NCBI RefSeq assembly: GCF_023094165.1
Contig: NZ_JALMDK010000003.1
Coordinates: forward strand, 186,001 to 250,000
DNA length: 64,000 nucleotides
Source: Crossiella sp. S99.2
Lineage (GTDB): Bacteria; Actinomycetota; Actinomycetes; Mycobacteriales; Pseudonocardiaceae
Reading direction: 5' to 3'
Positions 8,143 through 16,809 of the stretch are shown here, piece by piece. A model generated the notes under the pieces. It was not told the DNA's origin and searched no databases. It saw only the letters and a program-made list of their open reading frames with translations. Position 1 is the stretch's first letter; each line of letters opens with the position of its first letter. The position numbers and the translations under genes are program-made.

Positions 8143-9195
8143 TCACACCGCCCGCGCGATCGCGATGTTGCCACCGAGCCGGTCCCCGGCCTCGTAGAAC
8201 ATGTACTCCCGTCCGCCGTCGGAACCGAAGGACGGGGCCGCGGACCGGCCGTTGTCCGGTGCGGTGTTCAGGGGGGTGTGGAAGGCGCCCAGGTGGTTGC
8301 GCCGACTGAAGTCCTTGCCTACCTCGGTGATCCGCATCCCGCCCTGGTCGGTGTGGTAGACGACGTAGGCGGAGTCGTTGCGGAACAACACGTGCGGCCC
8401 GGACAGGTTGGTCCGCCCGACCTCCTCCGGCCGGATCAGCGGTTGCTGGTCGAAGCTCCAGTTCCGGCCGTCGGCCGACCAGCCCCAGCCGATCGATCGC
8501 CGGTTCGCGGTGGTATTGATCATGAAGACCATGATGTAGTTCGCCCCGCGCGCCGGGATGCTGTGCTCGAACACCCTGGCGTAGCTGGTCTCCCTGGTGC
8601 TGGCGGGCAGCATGTCGGTGGACAGCACGATCTTGTCGTAGCGGAAGGTGATGCCGTCGGTGGAGCGGGCCAGCCGGGTGGTGGTGTTCTCCCCGTGGAA
8701 GTACAGCCACATCTCCTTGGCCCGGCTGTTCCACAGCACGTGCGGGCTGGACACGTGCGTGACGAAGTCGTAGTGCGGTGGCCATTCCCGTCGCACGAGT
8801 GGATTGCCGCCGTACTCCCGGAACGGGCCCTCCAGGGAGTCGGCGTAGCTCAGGCAGATCCCGCCGGGGGCGTCGTGCGGGGCGTAGTAGAGGTAGAAGC
8901 GGCCCAGCGGGTTGGCGATCCGGCCCGCGGTGCCCCGCACGCACGGGAAGATCACCTCGCGGCGGGCCGGGGGATAGGTCAGCGTGGCCTTGTCGAAGGC
9001 CAGCTTCAGGTAGCGGTAGTCGGGGAAGCCGCCTGGGGCCGCGGCGGCCGAACCCGGCGCGGCCGCGCCGCCGAGTGGGGCCGCGGAGCCCGGGGTGGGG
9101 AGCCCGCCGAGCACGACGGCTGAGCCCAGTGCGGCGGCGCCGCCGAGCAGGGTGCGGCGGGTGAAGGTCGCCGGGTGGTGCGCGGTGTCGTCCAT
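8143..9195 (-). CDS. Tat-exported five-bladed beta-propeller glycosidase-like protein
   Basis: A 350-residue protein with a twin-arginine signal (TRRTLLGGAAALGSAVVLGG, residues 12-31), so it is exported folded. The mature part has repeated strands of the glycosidase 43/62/117 type: GRFYLYYAPHD, SYADSLEGPFREYGG, VSSPHVLWNSRAKEMWLYFHG, LARSTDGITFRYD, IGWGWSADGRNWSFD, SGPHVLFRNDSAYVVYHTD. This indicates a five-bladed propeller that reads carbohydrate; the exact family and catalytic acids cannot be fixed by eye. It is the first gene of a two-gene operon with the SGNH esterase, faces a LacI regulator, and a LacI-type operator sits in its promoter region. Confidence 0.8.
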   Translation of the reverse strand: MDDTAHHPATFTRRTLLGGAAALGSAVVLGGLPTPGSAAPLGGAAAPGSAAAAPGGFPDYRYLKLAFDKATLTYPPARREVIFPCVRGTAGRIANPLGRFYLYYAPHDAPGGICLSYADSLEGPFREYGGNPLVRREWPPHYDFVTHVSSPHVLWNSRAKEMWLYFHGENTTTRLARSTDGITFRYDKIVLSTDMLPASTRETSYARVFEHSIPARGANYIMVFMINTTANRRSIGWGWSADGRNWSFDQQPLIRPEEVGRTNLSGPHVLFRNDSAYVVYHTDQGGMRITEVGKDFSRRNHLGAFHTPLNTAPDNGRSAAPSFGSDGGREYMFYEAGDRLGGNIAIARAV

Positions 9196-9267
9196 GTCGT
9201 TCGCTCCTTTGCGAAACCACGGCGTTGGCGGGGGAGTGTGCTCGGCCCATACCGGCCGGTCAAGGAC

Positions 9268-9281
9268 CTAATACGTATTAG
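9268..9281. promoter_or_regulatory. LacI-type operator 1
   Basis: CTAATACGTATTAG is a perfect 14-base palindrome 72 bases before the start of the propeller gene. It shares the consensus CTAATNCGNATTAG with the site at 9348-9363. LacI-family operators typically have a central CG in such a palindrome. It is presumably bound by the adjacent LacI protein. Confidence 0.75.
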
Positions 9282-9347
9282 TACGGCGGTCTGACCCATT
9301 TCGGTCAGCTCCTTGACTTGTCCGGCCGGCGCTGACGACAGTTCGGT

Positions 9348-9363
9348 GCTAATCCGCATTAGC
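9348..9363. promoter_or_regulatory. LacI-type operator 2
   Basis: GCTAATCCGCATTAGC is a perfect palindrome apart from its centre (CCGC) and lies 22 bases before the LacI start codon. Its centre is 81 bases from that of operator 1. The pair allows autoregulation and possible looping. Confidence 0.75.
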
Positions 9364-9385
9364 GCTGGAGATCCGGAGGTGCCGG

Positions 9386-10426
9386 TTGGCCGCGAGAGGA
9401 CGCAGACGTCCGTCGCAGTCGGATGTGGCCCGGCTGGCCGGGGTCTCCCAGACCACGGTGTCGCTGGTGCTCAGCGGCAACAAGTCCGGCATCTGCCTGG
9501 CCGAGACCACCCGCCGCCGGGTACTGGCCGCCGCGCAGACCCTGGGCTACGCGCCAGACCCGGTGGCGACCCGGCTTGCCCTGGCCCGCAACAACATCCT
9601 CGGCCTCTACACCTTCACCGCGACCTTCCCCACCGGCGTCGAACACTCCTACTACCCCTCGCTGGCCGGCGTGGAGGCCGAGGCCGCCGCCCAGGGCCAG
9701 GATGTGCTGCTGTTCACCGGTTCCAGCGGCGCGGGCCAGGACATCCTGCGCCGGGTCCGGGTCGCCGACGGCTGCCTGTTCCTGGGCAGGCACGTGCCCG
9801 AGGACCAGCTGGCGGTGCTGCTCGCCGAGGACTACCCGTTCGTCCACATCGGACGCCGGGACGAGCTGGACGGCCGCATCCCCTACGTCGGCGCGGACTA
9901 CGTCAGCGCCGCCGCCGAGGTCGTGCACGGCCTGCACGCCCTGGGGCACCGGCACTTCCGCTATGTCCGCGAGCGGGACGAGGCCCCGTCCTCGGCTGAC
10001 CGCGAACTCGGCGTCCGCCGGGCCGCCGCGAGCATCGGCGCCGACCACGACGGCCTGGTGCACCGCGCCGACGCCGCCGGGATCACGCCCGGCCTCCTCG
10101 CGAGCTGGCTGGCCGCGGGCGTCACCGCTTTGGTCACCGAGGAGACCGACACCGGAGCCGTGTTCACCGCCCTGACCAGAGCCCTGGACACCCTCGGCGC
10201 GGACTGCCCCGGCGAGGTGTCCCTGGCCCTGCTCGGCGCGCCACCGGTCACCGGCTGGCGGGACCGGCGGATCAGCGGCTTCGCCGTGCCCCGGCACGAG
10301 ATGTCCCGCGCCGCGGTCCGGCTGCTGGTCGACCTGGTCACCGGGGCGGATCACCCACCGCACCAGCACCTGCTGCCGTGCGCACCGCGCACCGGCGACA
10401 CCACCGGTCCGGCACCCCATCGCTGA
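9386..10426 (+). CDS. LacI-family transcriptional regulator
   Basis: A 346-residue LacI/GalR repressor. The N-terminal helix-turn-helix and hinge are SQSDVARLAGVSQTTVSLVL (residues 10-29) and NKSGICLAETTRRRVLAAAQ. The rest is a periplasmic-binding-type effector domain (GLYTFTATFPTGVEHSYYPS through FAVPRHEMSRAAVRLL). A TTG start is used; it is the only candidate close behind the strong GGAGGT at 9375-9380. Matching palindromes lie on both sides of the divergent promoter region. It probably controls the propeller/esterase operon and the same-strand operon that begins 23 bases after its stop. The effector is unknown, likely a sugar or uronate. Confidence 0.92.
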   Translation: MAARGRRRPSQSDVARLAGVSQTTVSLVLSGNKSGICLAETTRRRVLAAAQTLGYAPDPVATRLALARNNILGLYTFTATFPTGVEHSYYPSLAGVEAEAAAQGQDVLLFTGSSGAGQDILRRVRVADGCLFLGRHVPEDQLAVLLAEDYPFVHIGRRDELDGRIPYVGADYVSAAAEVVHGLHALGHRHFRYVRERDEAPSSADRELGVRRAAASIGADHDGLVHRADAAGITPGLLASWLAAGVTALVTEETDTGAVFTALTRALDTLGADCPGEVSLALLGAPPVTGWRDRRISGFAVPRHEMSRAAVRLLVDLVTGADHPPHQHLLPCAPRTGDTTGPAPHR

Positions 10427-10449
10427 CTCCTTCCGAAAGGTCCTGAGCA

Positions 10450-12072
10450 TTGTCCGAGCGTGAAACAGAGATCCTGGTCGTCGGCGGCGGCCTCGGCGGG
10501 GTCGCCGCGGCCCTGGCCGCCACCCGGGCCGGGCACACCGTGGTGCTGACCGAGGAGACCGACTGGATCGGCGGCCAGCTCACCGCGCAGGCCGTGCCAC
10601 CGGATGAGCACCCGTGGATCGAGCGCTTCGGCTGCACCGCGAGCTATCGCGAACTCCGCGAGGGCATCCGCGCCTACTACCGGCGCGCCTACCCGCTGCG
10701 CGCCGAGGCACTCCGGCAGCGCGAGCTGAACCCGGGCGCCGGGCGGGTCAGCAAACTCTGCCACGAACCGCGGGTCGCCCTGGCCGTGCTCCAGGAGCTG
10801 TGCCAGCCGCTGATCGCCGCCGGACTACTGACCATCCTGTTGCGACACAGGCCGATCCGCGCGCACGTGCACGGCGACCTGGTCGAGGCGGTCACCCTCG
10901 CCGGGCCGGACGGCGCCGAGACCACCGTGCGCGCCGCCTACATCCTGGACGCCACCGAATCCGGCGACCTGCTGCCGATGGCCGGCGTCGAACACGTCAC
11001 GGGGGCCGAGGCGGCCGCCGAACACGATGAGCCGCACGCGCCCGATCTCGCTGATCCACTGAACCTCCAAGGCATCACCTACTGCTTCGCGTTGTCCCAC
11101 CACCAGGGCGAGAACCACGTCATCGACCGGCCGGAGATGTACTCGTTCTGGCGCACCTACCGGCCGGAGTTCTGGCCCGGCCCGCTGATCGGTTTCAGCG
11201 CACCGGATCCACGCACGCTCGAACCGACCGAACGCACCTTCCGCCCGAACCCGGACACCGATCCGCTCGCGGTCAGCGCGGACCAGAGCGCGGACGCCGG
11301 GGACAAGGAGCTGTGGGGCTTCCGGCGCATCCTCGCGCGCGGCCTGCACCGGCCCGGCAGCTTCGACTCCGACATCACCCTGGTCAACTGGCCACTCAAC
11401 GACTACTGGCTCATGCCTGCCCTGGAGATCGACGGCGGGGTCGACGCCGCGGAAGTCCGTACTGCCCTGCACGAGGCCAAGCAACTGTCGCTGTCCGTAC
11501 TGTACTGGCTGCAGACCGAAGCTCCACGCCACGACGGCGGAACCGGCTTCCCCGGACTGAAGCTGCGTAACGACATCACCGGAACGGCTGATGGTCTCGC
11601 GAAAGCACCATATATCCGCGAATCCCGGCGCGTCCGTGCCAAAAGGACAGTCACCGAACGTGATGTGGCCCTGGAACTGGTCGGTCCGGCCGGTGGCACC
11701 AGGTACCCGGACTCGGTCGGCGTCGGCAGCTACCGGATCGATCTTCACCCCTCCACCGGCGGCGACAATTACATAGACGTGGCAAGCGTTCCGTTCGAGA
11801 TCCCGCTCGGCGCGCTGCTGCCGCAACGGGTCCGGAACCTGCTCCCGGCGGCGAAAAATCTGGGCACCACGCACATAACCAACGGCTGCTTCCGACTCCA
11901 CCCCGTCGAGTGGAATGTGGGAGAGGTTTCCGGGCACCTGGCGGGCTTCGCACTACGCAACGGAGTCGAACCGCACCAGGTGCACGCCGAAACCAAGCTG
12001 CTGGAGAGCTTCACCCAGGAACTGGACCGCGCCGGCGTCGAACGCCGCTGGCCGGACATCCGCGGGTACTGA
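10450..12072 (+). CDS. FAD-dependent oxidoreductase (FAD_oxidored type)
   Basis: A 540-residue flavoprotein. The FAD-binding Rossmann motif is ILVVGGGLGGVAAALAATRA (residues 8-27), followed by the acidic TEETDWIGGQLTAQAVPPDEH, typical of FAD_oxidored proteins found in carbohydrate-degradation loci. Further landmarks are YILDATESGDLLPMAGVEHV and a C-terminal AKNLGTTHITNGCFRLHPVEWNVGE, which closes the FAD site. It starts with TTG behind GAAAGG. It is the first enzyme gene after lacI and its stop is 2 bases from the next start, so it is cotranscribed with the HyuA-like gene. The substrate is unknown. Confidence 0.88.
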   Translation: MSERETEILVVGGGLGGVAAALAATRAGHTVVLTEETDWIGGQLTAQAVPPDEHPWIERFGCTASYRELREGIRAYYRRAYPLRAEALRQRELNPGAGRVSKLCHEPRVALAVLQELCQPLIAAGLLTILLRHRPIRAHVHGDLVEAVTLAGPDGAETTVRAAYILDATESGDLLPMAGVEHVTGAEAAAEHDEPHAPDLADPLNLQGITYCFALSHHQGENHVIDRPEMYSFWRTYRPEFWPGPLIGFSAPDPRTLEPTERTFRPNPDTDPLAVSADQSADAGDKELWGFRRILARGLHRPGSFDSDITLVNWPLNDYWLMPALEIDGGVDAAEVRTALHEAKQLSLSVLYWLQTEAPRHDGGTGFPGLKLRNDITGTADGLAKAPYIRESRRVRAKRTVTERDVALELVGPAGGTRYPDSVGVGSYRIDLHPSTGGDNYIDVASVPFEIPLGALLPQRVRNLLPAAKNLGTTHITNGCFRLHPVEWNVGEVSGHLAGFALRNGVEPHQVHAETKLLESFTQELDRAGVERRWPDIRGY

Positions 12073-12074
12073 CC

Positions 12075-14222
12075 ATGCGGACACCGGAAGGCGGAACGGT
12101 GGGACGGATCAGGGTCGGCATCGACGTCGGCGGCACCTTCACCGACGCGGTCGCGGTCAGCGCCCGCACCTTCGAGCTGCTCGGCCAGGTCAAGGTGCCG
12201 ACCAGCCACCACCACCCCGACGGCGTGGCACACGGCATCGTGGCCGCGCTGACCGCACTGCTGGACCAGGTCGGGGTGGCCGCAGCCGAAGTCGGCTTCC
12301 TCGCCCACGGCACCACCCAGGCCACCAACGCCCTACTCGAAGGCGACGTCGCCCAGGTCGGGATCGTCGGCGTGGGCAAGGGTTTCGACGGCTGGGCCAC
12401 CGCGCGACTGCGCGCCCTGGGCAAGCTGAAACTCGCCCCCGGCCGCACCCTGCCGGTCAGCTACGCCGCCGCCCGCGACCCTGCCGAGGCCGCCACCGCC
12501 GTGGCCACGCTGCGAAAAGCGGGCGCGGAAGTGCTGGTCGCGGTCGAACCGTTCAGCGTGGACGACCCACTCGGCGAACAGGCCGTGCTCGCCGCCGCGG
12601 CCGAAGCCGGCATCCCCGCCACCGCCACCCACGAGATCTCCAAGCTGTACGGGCTGACCAAACGCGCCCGCACCGCCGTGCTCAACGCCGGGATCATGCC
12701 GCGCATGCTGGAGACCGCCACCCTGGTCGAACGCGGCATCGCCGCGGCCGGGATCACCGCGCCGCTGATGGTCATGCGCTGCGATGGCGGGGTGATGTCC
12801 CTGGCCGAGATGCGCAGCCGCCCACTGCTCACCGTGCTGTCCGGCCCCGCCGCCGGGGTGGCGGGTGCGCTGCTGGCCGAGCGGATCAGCGAGGGGATCT
12901 TCCTGGAAACCGGCGGCACCTCCACCGACATCAGCGTGATCCGCCGCGGCCGGGTGCAGATCCGGCACGCCCGCCTGGGTGGCCGGGACACCTACCTGTC
13001 CGCGCTGGACGTGCGCACGGTCGGCGTCGGCGGCGGCTCGATGATCCGGCTCGCCCCAGGACAGCGGGAGATCGCCGAGGTCGGACCGCGCAGCGCGCAC
13101 ATCGCCGGCCTGCCCTACGCCTGCTTCGCCACCGCAGCCGAACTCGCCGCGGCCAGGCTCATCACCCTGCGCCCACGACCGGAGGACCCCGATGACTACC
13201 TGGCCATCGAGGCCGCGGGCGGGCGCTACGCGATCACCCTGACCTGCGCGGCCAACGCACTCGGCGTGGTCCCACCGGGCGATCACGCGCACGCCGATCC
13301 CGCCCTCGCCCGGCTCGCGCTGACCCCACTGGCGCTGGCCCTGGGCGTGCCGGTCGAGACCGCCGCGCGGGCCGTGCTCGACCAGGCGATCCGCCCGGTC
13401 CGGGCCGTCCTCGACGCCCTGGTGGCCGACTACCGGCTGGACCGGGACCTGCTCACCCTGGTCGGCGGCGGTGGGGGAGCGGCCACCGTCACCCCGCACC
13501 TAGGCGCCGAAACCGGGCTGGACTGGCGGATCGCCGCGCACAGCGAGGTCATCAGCCCGCTCGGCGTCGCACTGGCCCTGGTCCGGGAATCGGTCGAGCG
13601 GATCGTGCCCAACCCCGGGCACGCCGACGTGCTGGCCGTGCGCGCCGAGGCCGAAGCCGCCGTGGTCGCCCAGGGCGCGGACCCGGCCGGGGTCGAGGTG
13701 GAGGTCCTGGTGGACCCGCAGCGCAACCTGGTCCGCGCCATCGCCACCGGCGCCACCGACCTGCGCACCAAGGACCGCGCGTCCACAGTGGACGATCAGC
13801 GGGCGGGCGAGATCGCCGCGCGCAGCCTGGACGCACCGGTCGCCGAGGTGCGGTCGTTGGCGCACAACGGCAACTACCGCGTCTTCGGCCACACCCGCAA
13901 GCGCGGCCTGCTCCGGCGACCGCGGCTCGCGGTGCGCGTGGTCGACGCCGAGGGCGTGGTCCGCGTGCACAGCTCCGACGCGCACGTGGACGCGCTGACC
14001 GTCGCGCAAGCCCCGGCCAGACTCCTGGAACTCATCCGCGACCGCACCCGCTACGGCGACGGCGGCGCTCGCGCCCCCGCGGTGCGATTGCTGGTGGGCG
14101 CCAAGGTGATCGACCTCAGCGGCGTGCTCGCCGTGGACGCGCTGCTCGCCCTGATCGACACCGAACTCCGCACCCGCGCACCGGGTGAAACGCTGGTGGC
14201 GATCATGGAGGAACGGCGATGA
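12075..14222 (+). CDS. Hydantoinase A / 5-oxoprolinase-like ATPase subunit
   Basis: A 715-residue member of the hydantoinase/oxoprolinase family, which couples ATP hydrolysis to ring opening of 5-oxoproline, hydantoins or related compounds. The acetate-kinase-like phosphate-binding motif is VGIDVGGTFTDAV (residues 14-26), followed by GFLAHGTTQATNALLEG. Residues near 290 read LEMRCDGG-like (LMVMRCDGGVMSLAEMR), then SGPAAGVAGA and LETGGTSTDISVI, the ATPase core. A normal HyuA is about this length. The usual HyuB partner gene is absent here. The stop overlaps the next start as ATGA. Its role in an undefined catabolic path is inferred from the operon. Confidence 0.9.
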   Translation: MRTPEGGTVGRIRVGIDVGGTFTDAVAVSARTFELLGQVKVPTSHHHPDGVAHGIVAALTALLDQVGVAAAEVGFLAHGTTQATNALLEGDVAQVGIVGVGKGFDGWATARLRALGKLKLAPGRTLPVSYAAARDPAEAATAVATLRKAGAEVLVAVEPFSVDDPLGEQAVLAAAAEAGIPATATHEISKLYGLTKRARTAVLNAGIMPRMLETATLVERGIAAAGITAPLMVMRCDGGVMSLAEMRSRPLLTVLSGPAAGVAGALLAERISEGIFLETGGTSTDISVIRRGRVQIRHARLGGRDTYLSALDVRTVGVGGGSMIRLAPGQREIAEVGPRSAHIAGLPYACFATAAELAAARLITLRPRPEDPDDYLAIEAAGGRYAITLTCAANALGVVPPGDHAHADPALARLALTPLALALGVPVETAARAVLDQAIRPVRAVLDALVADYRLDRDLLTLVGGGGGAATVTPHLGAETGLDWRIAAHSEVISPLGVALALVRESVERIVPNPGHADVLAVRAEAEAAVVAQGADPAGVEVEVLVDPQRNLVRAIATGATDLRTKDRASTVDDQRAGEIAARSLDAPVAEVRSLAHNGNYRVFGHTRKRGLLRRPRLAVRVVDAEGVVRVHSSDAHVDALTVAQAPARLLELIRDRTRYGDGGARAPAVRLLVGAKVIDLSGVLAVDALLALIDTELRTRAPGETLVAIMEERR

Positions 14223-14767
14223 CCGAACTCGACCGGGCCGTGTGGCTGCTGCGGGCCACCCCGACCCATGAGCACCGCGAGGAGCAGACCCTGCGCCGCT
14301 GGGCCCGCATCGCCCTAGACTTCGGCCGCGAACTCGCCAACGCCGCGCCACCGCTGGACATCCCGGTGCACCGGGTCGGGGGCGGCCACCACCCGGACGA
14401 GCTGGTGCTCGCCGAATACCGGCCCAACCGTCCCAGGATCCTGCTCTACACCGACGCGCTCACCGCGGTCCAGGACATCCTGCGCGACCAGGGACAACAC
14501 GAGACGTTCCCGCCGGAGATCGTCGAGGCAGCCGCGATCGCCCATGAGCAGGCCCACCACCGCCTGCACGGCGCGGCGGGCCGGGAACTACGCCACCGCC
14601 TCGACCATACCGCACTGACCCTGGGCCGGATTCGCTTACGTGGCCACGTCCTCGGCGCGGACGAGATCGCCGCGCACAGCTACGCCCGGCACGTCCTGGG
14701 CGGGCGGCACTGCCCGCTGCGCCTCACCCAGACCCTCAGCCGCCACCTCGCCGCCACCCGGAGTTGA
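14219..14767 (+). CDS. HExxH-motif protein of unknown function
   Basis: A 182-residue soluble protein not recognised as a known family. It contains AAAIAHEQAHHRLHG, an HExxH zinc-metallopeptidase signature at residues 109-113, and a later acidic pair in LGADEIAAHSYAR (Asp148, Glu149) that could provide the third zinc ligand. The order resembles small gluzincin-like or ImmA-like proteins, but no signal peptide or propeptide is visible. It is coupled by ATGA overlap to the HyuA-like gene and followed by a permease start 2 bases after its stop, so it belongs to the same operon. Peptidase or amidase activity is a hypothesis from the motif only. Confidence 0.7.
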   Translation: MTELDRAVWLLRATPTHEHREEQTLRRWARIALDFGRELANAAPPLDIPVHRVGGGHHPDELVLAEYRPNRPRILLYTDALTAVQDILRDQGQHETFPPEIVEAAAIAHEQAHHRLHGAAGRELRHRLDHTALTLGRIRLRGHVLGADEIAAHSYARHVLGGRHCPLRLTQTLSRHLAATRS

Positions 14768-14769
14768 CC

Positions 14770-16041
14770 ATGGGCTTTGTCATCGTGGCCGTGATGGCCC
14801 TGGGTGTGCTGCTGATGCTCACCCGGTTGCTGCCCACCGCGTTCACCCTCGGCTTTCTCGCCGTGGCCATCGGATTGCTGTCCGGGGCCAGCCTGCTCGG
14901 CAAGACCACCAGCGTGGCCACCACCGTGCTGCAGACCGGCGCGCCGCTGCTGGCCGCCACCATGATCGCCATCCTGCTCGGCTCCTGGCTCGGTGCGCTG
15001 CTGGAGGAGACCGGCATCGCCGCGACCCTGGTGCGCAAGATCGTCGAGTTCGGCGGGGAACGGCCCGCGCTGGTGGCAGTGGGCGTGTTCGGGGTGTCGC
15101 TGCTGGTCGGCACCATCACCGGCTCGGCGCCCGCGGCACTGCTGGCCGGGGTGGTGGGGATCCCGGCGATGATCGCGGTCGGCGTGCCCAAGGTGGTCGC
15201 CGCGGGCACTGTGCTGATGGGCATCTCCGCCGGACTGCCCCTGGAACTGATCGGCTGGCAGTTTCTGGCCGACGCGCTACGGATGCCGATCGAGCAGGTC
15301 CGCTCCTTCCAGCTGCGGCTGTTCCCGATCGTGCTGGTCATCGGAATCGCCTACGTGCTCATCGAAACCCGGCGCAAGGGCGTGCGGCACGCCTGGGCGG
15401 TGCGCGCCGCCACCCGGCGACGGGCCCGCCGCGGCGACGCGCCCTGGTACGCCCTGCTCACCCCGCTGGTGCCGATCGTGCTCGCGCTCGGCTTCGACCT
15501 GCCGATCGTGCCCGCCCTGCTTGCCGGACTGCTCTACTGCCTGGTCAGCACCTACCGGCGCGGCGGGGCCAAGGAACGCGCGCTGCGCACGCTGTACCGG
15601 GCCTTCGAGGTGGCCGCGCCGCCGATCGTGCTGTTCGTGGCCATCGGCATGCTGTTGTCCGCGGTGCGGCTACCGGGTGCGGTCGCGGCGCTGAATCCGA
15701 TCGTGCAAGCCGTCAGCCCGGCCGGTCCGGTGCTGTTCGTGGTGGTCTTCGCGGTGCTGGCGCCGCTGTCGCTGTACCGGGGGCCGCTCAACATCTACGG
15801 CCTCGGCGCGGGCGTGGCCGGGGTGCTGATCTCCGGCGGGGTGTACCCGCAGACCGCGGTGCTGGGCCTGATGTCCTCCCTCGGCCAGGTGCTCGGCGTG
15901 TCCGATCCGACCAGCACACAGACCGTGTGGAGTGCCCAGTACGCCGGCACCCGCCCGGAACGGGTGATGCTGTCCACGCTGCCCTACACCTGGCTGATCG
16001 CCCTCGGCGGCCTGACCCTGACCGCGCTGCTGTACCTGTAG
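14770..16041 (+). CDS. Ion-transporter-superfamily permease (GntP/CitMHS-like)
   Basis: A 423-residue polytopic membrane protein with about 11-12 hydrophobic segments. Family-like landmarks are ATMIAILLGSWLGALLEETG, VGTITGSAPAALLAGVVGIP and, near the C-terminus, SLYRGPLNIYGLGAGVAG and SDPTSTQTVWSAQY. The two similar halves with re-entrant polar stretches indicate the IT superfamily that carries organic anions. The ATG at 14770 is preferred because GGAG at 14760-14763 is well placed. It ends the LacI-linked operon and is the likely importer of the compound processed by the oxidoreductase and HyuA-like enzymes. The substrate is not known. Confidence 0.8.
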   Translation: MGFVIVAVMALGVLLMLTRLLPTAFTLGFLAVAIGLLSGASLLGKTTSVATTVLQTGAPLLAATMIAILLGSWLGALLEETGIAATLVRKIVEFGGERPALVAVGVFGVSLLVGTITGSAPAALLAGVVGIPAMIAVGVPKVVAAGTVLMGISAGLPLELIGWQFLADALRMPIEQVRSFQLRLFPIVLVIGIAYVLIETRRKGVRHAWAVRAATRRRARRGDAPWYALLTPLVPIVLALGFDLPIVPALLAGLLYCLVSTYRRGGAKERALRTLYRAFEVAAPPIVLFVAIGMLLSAVRLPGAVAALNPIVQAVSPAGPVLFVVVFAVLAPLSLYRGPLNIYGLGAGVAGVLISGGVYPQTAVLGLMSSLGQVLGVSDPTSTQTVWSAQYAGTRPERVMLSTLPYTWLIALGGLTLTALLYL

Positions 16042-16073
16042 CGCTGTCGGTGCCCCCGCCTACGCTGCCGGAG

Positions 16074-16526
16074 GTGACCGTCATACGCCCCGCCGACCCC
16101 GGTCAGGCCGATGAGTTGACCGAACTGATGTACGCCTGTTCGGCCTACCGGGGTGAGTACGCCTCGATCCTGCACGACTTCCGGCTCACCGCGGCGGACC
16201 TGACCGCCGAACCCACCTTCGTCGCCATGCGCGAGCGGCAGCCGCTGGGCTTCTACCGGCTCATCCTGGATCCGCCGGAGCTGGACCTGCTGTTCGTGGC
16301 CGATCACGCGCAGGGACTGGGTCTGGGAGCGCGGCTGCTCCGGCACATGCTGGCCGAGGCGGGGCAACGCGGGCTGACCGCGGTGCGGATCGTCTCGCAC
16401 CCGCCCGCGGCCGAGTTCTACCGTCGGCAGGGCGCGCAGCAGGTCCGGATCCTGCCGCCGTCGCCGCCCCGGGTGACCTGGTCCCGGCCGGAGTTCACCC
16501 TGCCGGTGCCCGCTGTGGCCGGCTGA
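16074..16526 (+). CDS. GNAT family N-acetyltransferase
   Basis: A 150-residue single-domain acetyltransferase. VTVIRPADPGQADELTEL opens the fold; LLFVADHAQGLGLGARLLRH is the acetyl-CoA-binding loop and PPAAEFYRRQGAQQV is the motif B region. GTG at 16074 begins directly at the conserved strand, but a GTG 24 bases upstream is also in frame and cannot be excluded; neither has a clean ribosome-binding site. Its 3' end overlaps the convergent small membrane gene by 32 bases. The substrate is unknown. Confidence 0.8.
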   Translation: MTVIRPADPGQADELTELMYACSAYRGEYASILHDFRLTAADLTAEPTFVAMRERQPLGFYRLILDPPELDLLFVADHAQGLGLGARLLRHMLAEAGQRGLTAVRIVSHPPAAEFYRRQGAQQVRILPPSPPRVTWSRPEFTLPVPAVAG

Positions 16527-16809
16527 CGAAGGCCACCAGTCCCACCAGCATCATGACCCCGCCGCTGGCGGCGAACAGGACCAGGAACGGCAGCACACCC
16601 ACAGCCACCTGGACGCCGCCGGTCAGCAGGCACAGGATGCCGAGCTGGGTGGTGCTGCGGGCAGCCAGGGGCAGGAAGCCGAACAGGGCCAGGGCCAGGA
16701 AGAACGGGCTGGCCGGGCCGAGGGCGATCGACATCAGCACGCCGACGGCCATCGAGACGGTGACCGGCAGCGCCATCAGCCGCCACAGCCAGCGCGGCGG
16801 GGCTGTCAT
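16495..16809 (-). CDS. Small membrane protein, unknown
   Basis: A 104-residue protein with three to four membrane spans (around residues 14-30, 33-50, 55-72 and 75-97). It was not recognised. Its start overlaps the stop of the upstream membrane gene as ATGA, so the two are a translationally coupled pair. The operon promoter carries two TetR-type palindromes, indicating regulated expression; in TetR-adjacent pairs of this kind export or membrane-stress roles are common, but no function is assigned. Confidence 0.7.
   Translation of the reverse strand: MTAPPRWLWRLMALPVTVSMAVGVLMSIALGPASPFFLALALFGFLPLAARSTTQLGILCLLTGGVQVAVGVLPFLVLFAASGGVMMLVGLVAFVSRPQRAPAG

Noticed and set aside
12333..13499. 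Long open frame on the minus strand within the HyuA-like gene
   Set aside because: It is a GC-rich antisense shadow: no ribosome-binding site, no family resemblance, and the plus-strand HyuA motifs are unambiguous. The same applies to frames at 204-1244, 19161-21656 (plus), 59888-61609 and others.
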